Shown here: in pieces, positions 8,197 through 16,562 of the stretch | How positions within the stretch are numbered: the stretch's first letter is position 1 | How the letters are laid out: each line of letters opens with the position of its first letter | NCBI RefSeq assembly: GCF_016406725.1 | Contig: NZ_JAEKNT010000232.1 | Location: forward strand, 1-55,475 | Length of the DNA stretch: 55,475 nucleotides | Direction of reading: 5' to 3' | Source of the DNA: Sphaerochaeta sp. S2 | GTDB taxonomy: Bacteria; Spirochaetota; Spirochaetia; Sphaerochaetales; Sphaerochaetaceae | Program-made: the position numbers and the translations under genes | The notes under the pieces: generated by a model | The model's database searches: none | What the model saw: the letters and a program-made list of their open reading frames with translations, nothing else | Told to the model about the DNA's origin: nothing

Positions 8197-9391
8197 CAGT
8201 ATGTTCCACCCTGCTCCTTACATGGCTAGCTTATCTGCCTCCTATCTTGCATTGGGGGTAACCCTTCCTGCCATGAGCCTGATTGTCATAAGTAAAGGCT
8301 ATCCGCTTGAGTATCTGGCCGTGATCATGGTCATGTATTCGGTAGCTGTAATGGTAGCTGAAGTACCCAGTGGTGTGTTTGCCGATACCTGGGGAAGGAA
8401 AGCAAGTTTTCTTCTTGGCCTTGCATTCTCTCTGGTGGGAACCATTTGTATTTTGTTTGACGCCCTCTTTCTGCTTGGTTTGGGATTCTTGTTTACCGGT
8501 CTGGGAAGAGCTTTTGGAAGTGGAAGTCTCGATGCAAAATATATTGAAGATGGGCAAAGAAACGGAAACAAGCTTGAGGACCTGGTGTATGCACTGGAGA
8601 TCAATTCAGGGATTTCTCTAAGTTTGGGAGCTCTTATCGGAGGTTGGCTGCTTACCCTTGGCAAAGAGGGGTCTTCCCTGACACAGCCACTGCTCCTGGT
8701 TCGAATGGTGTTGTTGGTAGGTTCCATGCTGATCGTAATCTTTTCCATCAGGGAAAAGGTCTCCCAGGATGTGAAGCGTATCTCCTATAAAGAGCAGTTT
8801 CGCTTGTTCTTCTCCACGCTACGCTCTTCTCCCTTTCTTGTCTTATATTGCGTGAGTGTTCTCTTTCAGGGAATGTTGCTGGCTTCCCTTGAAAGTTATT
8901 GGCAGCCATACCTGAAAGCATTGCTTTTGGATGATTCCATGCTTTGGGTGCTGGGGATGACGACAGCCATCATATTCTCCATCAGCATCCTTGGATCGGT
9001 ATTTGGCAAGAAACTCGTAAGGTATAAGCGCCCTGTAGGCATCTATAGCGTGCTTTTCATTCTTGTCTACCTGCTGCAGGTTCTACTCTCCATGACCACG
9101 AGCATGGTATGGTTCTTGGGTGTGTTTTCCCTGATCTATCTTTTGCTTGGGGTGCTCTCCGTGGTTGGCACCTATGTATTGAACAAGGCCTCAGAAGATG
9201 CGGTGAGGACAAGCATGTTAAGCCTCTCCTCCTTCAGCTTGCAAGCAGGTGGAGTGCTCGCCAACCTGTTTGCAACCTCCCTGTTCCTTATTGGAGGGAT
9301 TGGTTTGTTCTGGAGGCTCTCTGCCTTCGTCGGGATCATGGGGATCCTGTTCCTGACCAAGCCGATGCTACAGCGATTTCCAATTTCCTGA
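8189..9391 (+). CDS. MFS transporter, probable drug or metabolite exporter
   Basis: 400 residues with about 12 hydrophobic segments in two halves. The MFS motif A is in loop 2-3 as GVFADTWGRK, preceded by MVAEVPSG. Substrate cannot be read from sequence. It is translationally coupled to the winged-helix regulator (8-nt overlap), the usual setting for an inducible efflux pump. Two start codons are possible (8189 and 8201); neither has a strong ribosome binding site. The 3' end overlaps the convergent kinase gene by 24 bp. Confidence 0.88.
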   Translation: MHSSMFHPAPYMASLSASYLALGVTLPAMSLIVISKGYPLEYLAVIMVMYSVAVMVAEVPSGVFADTWGRKASFLLGLAFSLVGTICILFDALFLLGLGFLFTGLGRAFGSGSLDAKYIEDGQRNGNKLEDLVYALEINSGISLSLGALIGGWLLTLGKEGSSLTQPLLLVRMVLLVGSMLIVIFSIREKVSQDVKRISYKEQFRLFFSTLRSSPFLVLYCVSVLFQGMLLASLESYWQPYLKALLLDDSMLWVLGMTTAIIFSISILGSVFGKKLVRYKRPVGIYSVLFILVYLLQVLLSMTTSMVWFLGVFSLIYLLLGVLSVVGTYVLNKASEDAVRTSMLSLSSFSLQAGGVLANLFATSLFLIGGIGLFWRLSAFVGIMGILFLTKPMLQRFPIS

Positions 9392-10402
9392 AGCAAAAAG
9401 ATCTCTGAGTTCCTTGGCCTTTTCCTTGCTGAACTGTGCCCCACGTTGCCTGATTATCTCACCGGCAAGGATGGAGGCGATTGTTCCTGATTCCTGTATT
9501 GAATAGTCATGGTACAGTCCATAGAGGAATCCTGCGGCATATACATCCCCAGCACCAGTAGTATCGGTAGGGACTACTGGTCCCTTGACCGGAATATTGA
9601 TGATCTTTCCTTCGTGGCTGATGTAGGAACCTTTTTTCCCATTCTTTACAATGGCTGTCCTACAGAGCTTACCCATGGAACGGCAACACTCATAAGGGTC
9701 GTAGTTGTCAAAGAGAATCCTTGCTTCTTCCCTGTTTGCAAACACAATGTCACACTCTTGGCTGATGAGGTTGAGGAAGGGTTCCCTGTAACGGCCAACA
9801 GCAAATGGGTCTGCGAGATCAAAAGAGACAACTGTATGGTGTTCCTTTGCAATGTGCAAGGCTTTCTTAATGGCTTCTTGCTGGCTTTTTGTGTCCCACA
9901 TATAGCCTGTAAAGTGGAAGAAGGAGGCTTTTGCCACTGTATCTTCGTCCACATCAGCCATCTCATAAAGCCGGTTAGCACCCAGGAACGTGTTCATGCT
10001 CCGTTCACTATCTGGTGTGATAAGGATGACCGTAGAGCCAGTCATTTCCTTGTCGGTTATAGCAAGCTGGTCGCCAACCCCAAGTTCCTTGAGACGCTGT
10101 TGATAGATGTGCCCATTCTCATCGCTGCCTATCTTTCCTGCCAAGGTTGCCTTCACACCCAGTGATGCAAGGGCGATGATTGTGTTGGGACAGGATCCAC
10201 CGCAGCTGTAGGTTGTTTTGCGTTCCTTGGAGAGGAGCATGAGCTCTTCCATTCTCTGTGGGCCGATCAAGGCCATGGTGCCCTTGTGGATTCCAAGCGC
10301 GGTAATATCATCCTCCTCAACACTGACAATGATGTCGATGAGGGGGTTCCCTATGCCATAGACCATGTGCTCACTTTCTTTCATGTATGGATATTCTACC
10401 AT
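9368..10402 (-). CDS. PfkB-family carbohydrate/nucleoside kinase, adenosine-kinase-like
   Basis: 344 residues, full length for the ribokinase fold. N-terminal GIGNPLIDIIVSV, then CGGSCPNTIIALASLG, the substrate-binding segment typical of the adenosine kinase branch, and the C-terminal signature DTTGAGDVYAAGFLYGL with the catalytic Asp and anion hole. It phosphorylates a sugar or nucleoside hydroxyl using ATP; adenosine is favoured by the GG..N.A.AL region but not proven. AGGTGG stands 7 nt upstream of ATG 10402. It is divergent from murA, with 73 bp between the two start codons. Confidence 0.88.
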   Translation of the reverse strand: MVEYPYMKESEHMVYGIGNPLIDIIVSVEEDDITALGIHKGTMALIGPQRMEELMLLSKERKTTYSCGGSCPNTIIALASLGVKATLAGKIGSDENGHIYQQRLKELGVGDQLAITDKEMTGSTVILITPDSERSMNTFLGANRLYEMADVDEDTVAKASFFHFTGYMWDTKSQQEAIKKALHIAKEHHTVVSFDLADPFAVGRYREPFLNLISQECDIVFANREEARILFDNYDPYECCRSMGKLCRTAIVKNGKKGSYISHEGKIINIPVKGPVVPTDTTGAGDVYAAGFLYGLYHDYSIQESGTIASILAGEIIRQRGAQFSKEKAKELRDLFASGNWKSL

Positions 10403-10475
10403 TGCTAACCACCTGTATTCAACAAGAAGCTTGCGAAACTATCGTGCCAAGGGTAGGATGGACGAGGAGGCAGCA

Positions 10476-11765
10476 ATGGGTGCGTATCGTATAACCGGGG
10501 GAAACCCTGCGAGCGGAGAGGTGCAGATCAGTGGAAACAAGAATGGTGCACTACCGTGTCTTGCTGCCACCTTGCTGACTGATGAGCCTGTTCGATTGTT
10601 GAACGTTCCCGATATCGAGGATGTTCAGGTTATGGTCAAACTCTTGGAGAACCTTGGTTCCAAGGTAGTCAAAGAGGATGCCAATACCTATACCATCATG
10701 AGTGGAGGGAGAAGCGGTAAGCTCAAGAAGAAACTGGTCCAATCGGTGAGGGGTTCCATCCTTCTCCTGGGACCATTGTTGGCCACTATTGATGAAGTTC
10801 GTCTAACACCTCCAGGAGGGGATGTAATTGGGCTTCGTAGACTCGATACCCACTTTATCGGCCTCTCTTCGTTGGGAGCCTCTTGCCTGATCAATGAGGA
10901 AGGGGAGATTCATATCAAGGCAAATGGAAGTAGGCTGAAGGCAAATGACATCTTCCTTGATGAAGCCTCCGTAACAGCAACTGAAAATGTTATCATGGCC
11001 TCTTCGCTAGCACAGGGAGAGAGCATTATAAGCAACGCAGCAAGTGAGCCTCATGTACAGGACCTTTGCAGGATGCTCAACAGCATGGGGTGTCATATTG
11101 AGGGTATCGGGTCCAACCGTCTCTATGTTACCGGTCAAAAGAAACTTCATGGCTGTGAGTTCCGTCTCACAGCTGACTATATGGAAGCTGGTTCCTATAT
11201 TGGCCTAGCTGGTGCTACTGGAGGCCAATTGTTGCTCAAGGGGGTCGACCCTGGGCATCTGAGGATGATTCGCCTGGGCTTTGAACGAATTGGGATCACC
11301 TTCGTCGTTGATGGTCCTTCTTCCATCCTTGTACCCAAACGGCAGAAACGGATACTTGCAAAGGAAGTAGGAGGCCATACAGCAAAGATTGATGATGCTC
11401 CCTGGCCAGGGTTTCCCGCTGATCTCTTGAGTATCATCACTGTATGCGCAACCCAGATGGAAGGTTCAATTCTGATCCATGAGAAGATGTTTGAGTCTCG
11501 CATGTTCTTCGTTGATTGGTTGATCAGGATGGGTGCAGATATCATCCTTTGTGACCCACATCGAGCGGTGGTCAATGGACCCAGCCAACTGCTGGGTTCA
11601 GAGTTATCCAGTCCTGATGTACGAGCTGGAATGGCACTCGTCATTGCTGCTGCTTGTGCAAAAGGTGTCAGTGTAATCCAGAATATCTATCAAATTGAAC
11701 GTGGTTATGAAAATCTCTGTGGTAAACTCCAGGCCTTAGGGTTGTCCATCGAAAGAGATGCGTAA
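10476..11765 (+). CDS. murA: UDP-N-acetylglucosamine 1-carboxyvinyltransferase, Cys-to-Asp type
   Basis: 429 residues. Transfers enolpyruvate from PEP to UDP-GlcNAc, the first committed step of peptidoglycan synthesis. Two EPSP-synthase-like halves are visible; GNKNGALPCLAATLLTDEPV carries the active-site Lys and Asn, VRGSILLLGPLLA the conserved Arg, and DDAPWPGFPADLLS the Asp of the second half. The catalytic loop reads PPGGDVIGLRRLDTH, with Asp116 where most MurA enzymes have Cys115, the fosfomycin target. GAGGAGG at 10464-10470 fixes ATG 10476 although the frame is open further upstream. Confidence 0.95.
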   Translation: MGAYRITGGNPASGEVQISGNKNGALPCLAATLLTDEPVRLLNVPDIEDVQVMVKLLENLGSKVVKEDANTYTIMSGGRSGKLKKKLVQSVRGSILLLGPLLATIDEVRLTPPGGDVIGLRRLDTHFIGLSSLGASCLINEEGEIHIKANGSRLKANDIFLDEASVTATENVIMASSLAQGESIISNAASEPHVQDLCRMLNSMGCHIEGIGSNRLYVTGQKKLHGCEFRLTADYMEAGSYIGLAGATGGQLLLKGVDPGHLRMIRLGFERIGITFVVDGPSSILVPKRQKRILAKEVGGHTAKIDDAPWPGFPADLLSIITVCATQMEGSILIHEKMFESRMFFVDWLIRMGADIILCDPHRAVVNGPSQLLGSELSSPDVRAGMALVIAAACAKGVSVIQNIYQIERGYENLCGKLQALGLSIERDA

Positions 11766-11793
11766 CTCCCTGTTTTTACTAGAGTTCTCTTGC

Positions 11794-12069
11794 TTGTCCA
11801 CACCCCTGTCCAGAAGTTATCCACAAGTTATCCACAAGCAAGTGGTACCTAGGTTTGTATAGGGTGCAGATAAGACTGATTTCTAATAGGAAACATAGGT
11901 TTTTATACGGTATCTATGGATATGACAACTATATACATTGAAACAAATAAAACATAAGTTTACCAAACAGGTTTCATCGTGTTTTTATATAGGTTTAATG
12001 TACTTCTTATTGTTTAGTAAGGTACTTGTATTTAGGACAAATAAACGAGTTATCAACAAGTTATCCACA
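11794..12069 (+). other. DnaA-box cluster around an AT-rich segment, candidate oriC
   Basis: The longest non-coding stretch in the window (11766-12222). Perfect TTATCCACA boxes at 11817-11825, 11828-11836 and 12061-12069, TTATCAACA at 12050-12058, and a one-mismatch TTGTCCACA at 11794-11802, all in the same orientation. Two pairs have identical 2-nt AG spacing. Between the pairs lie about 210 bp rich in A and T with repeated TAGG TTT and TTTATA words, suitable for unwinding. Just downstream TCACCT-TCTT-AGGTGA (12101-12116) forms a hairpin. Neighbours are murA and a diguanylate cyclase, not dnaA, so it may be oriC or a DnaA-titrating/regulatory site. Confidence 0.7.
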
Positions 12070-12222
12070 ACCTTTACACGTTGCGCTTTGGTGCAGTAAC
12101 TCACCTTCTTAGGTGACTTAGCCCAGAATATGTGATGATGTGTTTTGTGCAACAAAAACTACTGTGAGTGTAAAATCTTGTCCAGTATGATTAGCTGTGG
12201 TACAGTTTCCCTAGGAGGGGTG

Positions 12223-13749
12223 ATGAAACGTAATTCATGGATACTCAGTACCTCTCTGGTGTTCCTCTCAACCTTGTTGTTGGTGATTTTTTCGTTGAGC
12301 ACCCTGGGTGAAATTGAACGAGTGTACAAGGACCAGACTGCTCAAGGTACCGAAGCGTTGAAACGGAAGTTTCTCTATGATTCAGTCAATAACCAAATCA
12401 AGCGAATCGATACACAACGAGCAATCCACCAAGTGGAATATCAAAAGCAATTGGACCATATTACTTGGCATATGGATACAGCCTATGAGGCGGATATTGA
12501 AAGATTTCCACAGGTGGTGGCATCCTTCTTTACCCAGGACTCTACCTCCCCTTGGACTGCTGTTCTTTGGCAGCGGGAAACGGGTGAAGTCATTGTGGAT
12601 AACAAAGGGGTCATCCCAGAATCAGAACCTCCCATTGATGTGGTGAATAGCCTCTTGCATGGGTTTCAGTTGTATGAATTGCACTCATATGCTCCTTATA
12701 CGCTTTTTGTCGGAATTCCCCAAGTGGTGATTGATGAGGAAGTAAAGCAGTATATCGCTGATGAGATATATGCGAGTAATTATCCGGAAAATTCCTATAT
12801 CTGGGTCAATGAGGTAATCAACTATGAGGGTGGTGACGAATATGCAATTCGGAGAATCCATCCCAACCTCCGTGATTCTGTGGGCGTATACCTCTCTACC
12901 AATATGACAGATGTACAAGGCAATACACCCTACAAGACTGAGTTGGAGGGGATTAACAAGGATGGGGAGCTCTACTTCACCTATTTCTTCAAAAAATTGG
13001 ATAGTGATGTCATCTCAGAGAAACTTACCTATGCAAGACTCTACAAGGATTTTGACTGGATTGTTGCAATGGGTATCCATCTTGATGATCTTGCAATGTA
13101 TGTAGAGGAGACTGCAAACAAGAGTGCCGGTATTGTGGGTCAAATTACCCCAATATTTATTGGGGCAATTATTCTGCTCTTTGTGCTTCACTCTGTTCTT
13201 CTGGTAGTGTTGGAGCATCAGCGTAATAAAAAGCAATCAAAGAACCTTGAGGATCAAGCATATAGGGATCCTCTGACCGGAATTGGTAATCGCAGGAGTG
13301 GTCTGCTTGCCTTGAAAAAAGCGTATCTTGAGAGCAGGAAGGGAAATGGCGCTGGGGTGATCTCAATCTTCGATATCGATTATTTCAAACATATCAACGA
13401 TGCATTCGGGCATGATGCTGGAGACAGGTGTCTGATACAGCTTACCAAAACATTGCAGGAGTTCACCTGCTCAACAAATGCTCTTTTCAGGTGGGGTGGT
13501 GATGAGTTCCTTCTTGTATGCCCCCCTCTTACGGCTGAACAAGTTAATCAGATGGCAGAGTCACTTCTCAGTGCAGCAAGAACTGTGGAAGTTGAACATG
13601 AGAAAACCAAGATAACAATGACCATCTCGCTGGGTTTTGCTTCCTTCCTGCCGAGTGATACATCTGAAATTGATACATTCAAGAGGGCAGACGGGGCGCT
13701 CTATCAAGCTAAGGAAGCTGGGAGAAACAGGTTTGTAACGCTTCTCTAA
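12223..13749 (+). CDS. Membrane diguanylate cyclase with extracytoplasmic sensor
   Basis: 508 residues. An N-terminal membrane segment (about 6-28), a periplasmic sensor of about 270 residues with Cache-like features (near the end, YARLYKDFDWIVAMGIHLDDL), a second membrane segment (about 308-330) and a cytoplasmic GGDEF domain: DPLTGIGNRR, FDIDYFKHINDAFGHDAGD and the intact active site RWGGDEF (GGDEF at 425-429). It makes c-di-GMP from two GTP in response to an unknown external signal. The residues upstream of GGDEF (TCSTNALF) lack the RxxD inhibitory site. AGGAGG at 12213-12218 supports ATG 12223. Confidence 0.92.
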   Translation: MKRNSWILSTSLVFLSTLLLVIFSLSTLGEIERVYKDQTAQGTEALKRKFLYDSVNNQIKRIDTQRAIHQVEYQKQLDHITWHMDTAYEADIERFPQVVASFFTQDSTSPWTAVLWQRETGEVIVDNKGVIPESEPPIDVVNSLLHGFQLYELHSYAPYTLFVGIPQVVIDEEVKQYIADEIYASNYPENSYIWVNEVINYEGGDEYAIRRIHPNLRDSVGVYLSTNMTDVQGNTPYKTELEGINKDGELYFTYFFKKLDSDVISEKLTYARLYKDFDWIVAMGIHLDDLAMYVEETANKSAGIVGQITPIFIGAIILLFVLHSVLLVVLEHQRNKKQSKNLEDQAYRDPLTGIGNRRSGLLALKKAYLESRKGNGAGVISIFDIDYFKHINDAFGHDAGDRCLIQLTKTLQEFTCSTNALFRWGGDEFLLVCPPLTAEQVNQMAESLLSAARTVEVEHEKTKITMTISLGFASFLPSDTSEIDTFKRADGALYQAKEAGRNRFVTLL

Positions 13750-13765
13750 TTTTTTCATTCTCTGC

Positions 13766-13822
13766 TTGACAAGGAACAGGAGGGAATGTATAACTGTCTA
13801 TGTTGTTAGTTATAGCTAACAA
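13766..13822 (+). promoter_or_regulatory. feo promoter and metal-type operator, copy 1
   Basis: TTGACA (13766-13771), 17-bp spacer, TATAAC (13789-13794): close to consensus, with a start near 13801. Immediately downstream is a near-perfect 20-nt palindrome, TTGTTAGTTATAGCTAACAA (13803-13822), mismatched at only one symmetric position. A second copy precedes feoB. Half-sites TTAG/CTAA recall DtxR/IdeR boxes, so an iron-dependent repressor of that class is the likely partner (inference). Confidence 0.75.
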
Positions 13823-13835
13823 ATAAGGAGTACCT

Positions 13836-14048
13836 ATGCCACTTTCCTTTGCCCAAGTTGGAGAAACAAGAAAAATTATCGGACTGCACGGGGAAGATGC
13901 AATAAAACAACATCTTCTGGATCTTGGATTTGTTGCAGGAGAAGTTATTCAGGTTGTGGGTAATAGTAGCCAAGGGATTGTCCTTTCCATTAAAGGTGTC
14001 CGTCTTGCCTTGAATCGTGGGTTGGCTCACCGAATAAACGTTGCATAA
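13836..14048 (+). CDS. feoA: FeoA-domain protein 1
   Basis: 70-residue SH3-like FeoA domain; conserved pattern of a small beta-barrel with the family's central LLDLGFVAGEVIQVV and a C-terminal segment ending in GLAHRINV. FeoA proteins associate with FeoB and support Fe(II) uptake. The ribosome binding site AAGGAG is at 13825-13830. It is the first gene after the iron-type promoter and operator, and is followed after 28 nt by a second FeoA. Confidence 0.88.
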   Translation: MPLSFAQVGETRKIIGLHGEDAIKQHLLDLGFVAGEVIQVVGNSSQGIVLSIKGVRLALNRGLAHRINVA

Positions 14049-14076
14049 TATCGTTACATAACGAGGAGATAGAAGT

Positions 14077-14301
14077 ATGACACTAGGATCATTACGTCCT
14101 GGGGACAGGGCAAGAGTGCTGTCCATCGGTACACAGGGTGCATTGCGCCGACGGATTTTGGATATGGGGATCACTCCACGTGTGGTTGTGCAGTTGATTA
14201 AGGTCGCTCCCTTAGGTGACCCTCTGGAGCTGACGGTACGGGGGTACCAGCTGAGTCTGAGAAAGCAAGAAGCTTCTTTGATTGAAGTTGAAATCATCTA
14301 A
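14077..14301 (+). CDS. feoA: FeoA-domain protein 2
   Basis: 74 residues, a second FeoA: SLRPGDRARVLSI at the N-terminus, RRRILDMGITPRVVVQLIKVAPLGDPLELTVRGYQLSLRK in the core. This version matches the family consensus (GDP.E...RGY.LSLR) better than the first copy, so it is probably the canonical FeoA; the two may form a mixed complex. The GAGGAG ribosome binding site lies at 14062-14067. Followed by the second operator and feoB. Confidence 0.93.
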   Translation: MTLGSLRPGDRARVLSIGTQGALRRRILDMGITPRVVVQLIKVAPLGDPLELTVRGYQLSLRKQEASLIEVEII

Positions 14302-14320
14302 AGCCATTTTTTTGCATATA

Positions 14321-14340
14321 TAGTTAGTTATGGCTAACAA
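14321..14340 (+). promoter_or_regulatory. Metal-type operator, copy 2, before feoB
   Basis: TAGTTAGTTATGGCTAACAA differs from the copy before feoA at only two of 20 positions. It lies in the 56-bp gap between feoA2 and feoB, beside TATATA-like promoter sequence, suggesting feoB has its own metal-regulated start. Confidence 0.7.
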
Positions 14341-14357
14341 AAAAGAGAGGAGTAACC

Positions 14358-16391
14358 ATGCCCACAACCATAGCACTTGCCGGAAACCCCAATTCAGGGA
14401 AGACCACGGTATTCAATGCACTAACCGGATCTCGCCAGCATGTAGGAAACTGGCCGGGAGTAACCGTAGACAAGAAAGAAGGTGTCTATAAGAAGGATGC
14501 CAGATATGCCATCTTAGACCTTCCAGGGACCTACTCACTCAGCCCCTATAGCGCTGAGGAGATCATAACCCGAACCTTTATCGTTGAAGAGAAACCGGCA
14601 TGTGTCATTGATGTACTTGATGGCACCAGTCTGGAGCGAAATCTCTATCTTGCTCTGCAGATCATGGAGACGGGAGTTCCCACTGTTTTAGCTATCAATA
14701 TGATGGATGAAGTTCGCCTGAAGGGCGATGTTATTGACTGCAAGCGACTGGAAGCAGAGCTTGGCGTTGCTGTCATTCCCATAGAGGCAAGAACCGGCAA
14801 GGGTCTGGATCAATTGATGCAAGCGGTTATGGATACAATTGAGACCAAAAGATGCCCAAAACCCTTGGATATCTACCGCCTAAACGGGACGGTGGACGAG
14901 GACACCCTGGCTGACCAAAGGTATACGTATATTACATCACTGGTGGAGAAAGCTGTCCTCAGAAGTGCCTCTTCGGGAGAGATCAAGGAAAGCAGGAGTG
15001 ATAGGATTGATAAGGTTCTGACTCACCGTTTCTTTGCCCTCCCTGTTTTTGCGGTGGTGATGTACCTGCTTTTTGCAGCCACCTTCAGTGAGAACTTTCT
15101 CTTCATTGAAGGTCTTCCCAGCCCAGGGATAGCTCTTGCAACTGTCGTGGAGACTCTCTGGGGCTGGCTCACTGACTTGGTGTCTCTTGGATTGGTATCA
15201 GCTGGAGCTGCCCCTTGGGCTTACAGCCTGGTGGTAGATGGTGTGTTGGAAGGACTGGGAGCCATCCTCGGATTCCTTCCCCTTATCTTGGTGCTGTATC
15301 TGTTGATGAGCTTTCTGGAAGATAGCGGGTATATGGCTCGTGTTGCATTTGTGATGGACAGGATTTTTCGACGGTTTGGATTGAGTGGACGATCTTTTAT
15401 CCCTCTCCTGATGGGCTTTGGGTGTTCTGTTCCTGCCATTATGGCTACCAGAACATTGGACAGTGAGAAGGATAGAAGGATCACCACCCTGCTTGCAGGG
15501 TTCATGCCCTGCGGAGCAAAACTACCGATTTTCATTATGTTTGTCTCCATCTTTTTCGCCGATGGAAACAAGACATTGGTACTCTTCTTCCTGTATGCAC
15601 TGAGCTTGGGGGTATCGATTCTTGTCTCCCTTCTGATCAACAGGATTGCCTATAAGGGTCAGGTTTCGAATTTTTTGATGGAACTTCCCCAATACCGACT
15701 GCCAACCCTCAGGTCTGTGTGGATCCATGGATATGAGAAGGTGAAGGGATTTATCCAGAAGGCAGGTACTGTGATTCTCGCAGCAACCATCCTGATCTGG
15801 GTACTCTCTTCCTTCAATATGGCATCATTCAACGGCCAGAACCTGGAGCAGAATGATACGATCCTCTCGGAGATGGATACCTCATTCCTTGCTTCTGTGG
15901 GAAAGGCTGTTGCTCCTATTTTCAAGCCCCTGGGTTTTGGGGAGTGGAGACCAACTGTAGGTATAGCCACAGGATGGATTGCGAAGGAGATGGTCGTGGT
16001 GACACTGGCTCAGCTCTATAGTGAGGATGTGAATGAGGAGTACCTAACGCAGTACTTTGCTGGTATGAGTGAAGGTGATCTTTCTGATCTGGGATTCTCT
16101 GAGGGGATGTACTCAGCAGACGAGGCCTTCGATATCTATGCTGAATCGGTATTGATGGAAGGCGGTGATGAGGGAGGACTACGTACCCTTCGTCAGGATA
16201 TTCGAACCAAGCAAGCTGCTTTGGCTTATATGGCCTTCAACCTGCTTTGCATGCCTTGTTTTGCAGCAGTCGGGGCTATGAAGCGGGAATTGAAAACAGT
16301 CCGACGTACAGCAGGAGCTGTTGGTATTCAGATGCTGACCGCATACTTGGTGGCATTATTGATCAATATGATCGGATCATTGGTTTGGTAG
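14358..16391 (+). CDS. feoB: Ferrous iron transport protein B
   Basis: 677 residues; inner-membrane Fe(II) transporter with a cytoplasmic G domain. G1 is GNPNSGKTT (8-16), G3 is LDLPGTYSLSPYS, G4 is NMMD. A helical insert domain (about 165-210) leads to the membrane part with two Gate motifs around LLMGFGCSVPAIMATR and the second Cys-containing segment AFNLLCMPCFAAVGAMKREL. GAGAGGAG precedes the ATG. It is the main gene of the feo operon and is followed by a small Cys-rich membrane protein. Confidence 0.97.
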   Translation: MPTTIALAGNPNSGKTTVFNALTGSRQHVGNWPGVTVDKKEGVYKKDARYAILDLPGTYSLSPYSAEEIITRTFIVEEKPACVIDVLDGTSLERNLYLALQIMETGVPTVLAINMMDEVRLKGDVIDCKRLEAELGVAVIPIEARTGKGLDQLMQAVMDTIETKRCPKPLDIYRLNGTVDEDTLADQRYTYITSLVEKAVLRSASSGEIKESRSDRIDKVLTHRFFALPVFAVVMYLLFAATFSENFLFIEGLPSPGIALATVVETLWGWLTDLVSLGLVSAGAAPWAYSLVVDGVLEGLGAILGFLPLILVLYLLMSFLEDSGYMARVAFVMDRIFRRFGLSGRSFIPLLMGFGCSVPAIMATRTLDSEKDRRITTLLAGFMPCGAKLPIFIMFVSIFFADGNKTLVLFFLYALSLGVSILVSLLINRIAYKGQVSNFLMELPQYRLPTLRSVWIHGYEKVKGFIQKAGTVILAATILIWVLSSFNMASFNGQNLEQNDTILSEMDTSFLASVGKAVAPIFKPLGFGEWRPTVGIATGWIAKEMVVVTLAQLYSEDVNEEYLTQYFAGMSEGDLSDLGFSEGMYSADEAFDIYAESVLMEGGDEGGLRTLRQDIRTKQAALAYMAFNLLCMPCFAAVGAMKRELKTVRRTAGAVGIQMLTAYLVALLINMIGSLVW

Positions 16392-16400
16392 GAGGAGACT

Positions 16401-16562
16401 ATGATTAATTACATAATTGGATTTGGCGCTGCCATCTTTCTCTTGTCATTGTTGGCAAGGTACATCAAGCGAAGAAGAAGGATTAAGGCGGCTGGGGAAA
16501 TGCTCTCCTTCTGTAGTGGAAGCTGTGCTTCCTGCGGCAGTCGTTCAGTATGTCAATCCTGA
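16401..16562 (+). CDS. FeoB-associated Cys-rich membrane protein
   Basis: 53-residue ORF read directly from the sequence: a single N-terminal membrane helix (NYIIGFGAAIFLLSLLARYI), a basic patch KRRRRIKAAG, and a C-terminal tail with four Cys (FCSGSCASCGSRSVCQS). This layout matches the small FeoB-associated Cys-rich membrane proteins that follow feoB in many anaerobes. AGGAGGAG at 16390-16397 is a strong ribosome binding site overlapping the feoB stop. It probably helps Fe(II) delivery or FeoB assembly; function is inferred. Its end overlaps the convergent activator gene by 10 bp. Confidence 0.85.
   Translation: MINYIIGFGAAIFLLSLLARYIKRRRRIKAAGEMLSFCSGSCASCGSRSVCQS

Noticed and set aside
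11817-12069. Paired DnaA boxes as plasmid-type iterons
   Set aside because: The repeats match the 9-mer DnaA consensus, no replication initiator gene is adjacent, and the flanks are ordinary chromosomal genes.
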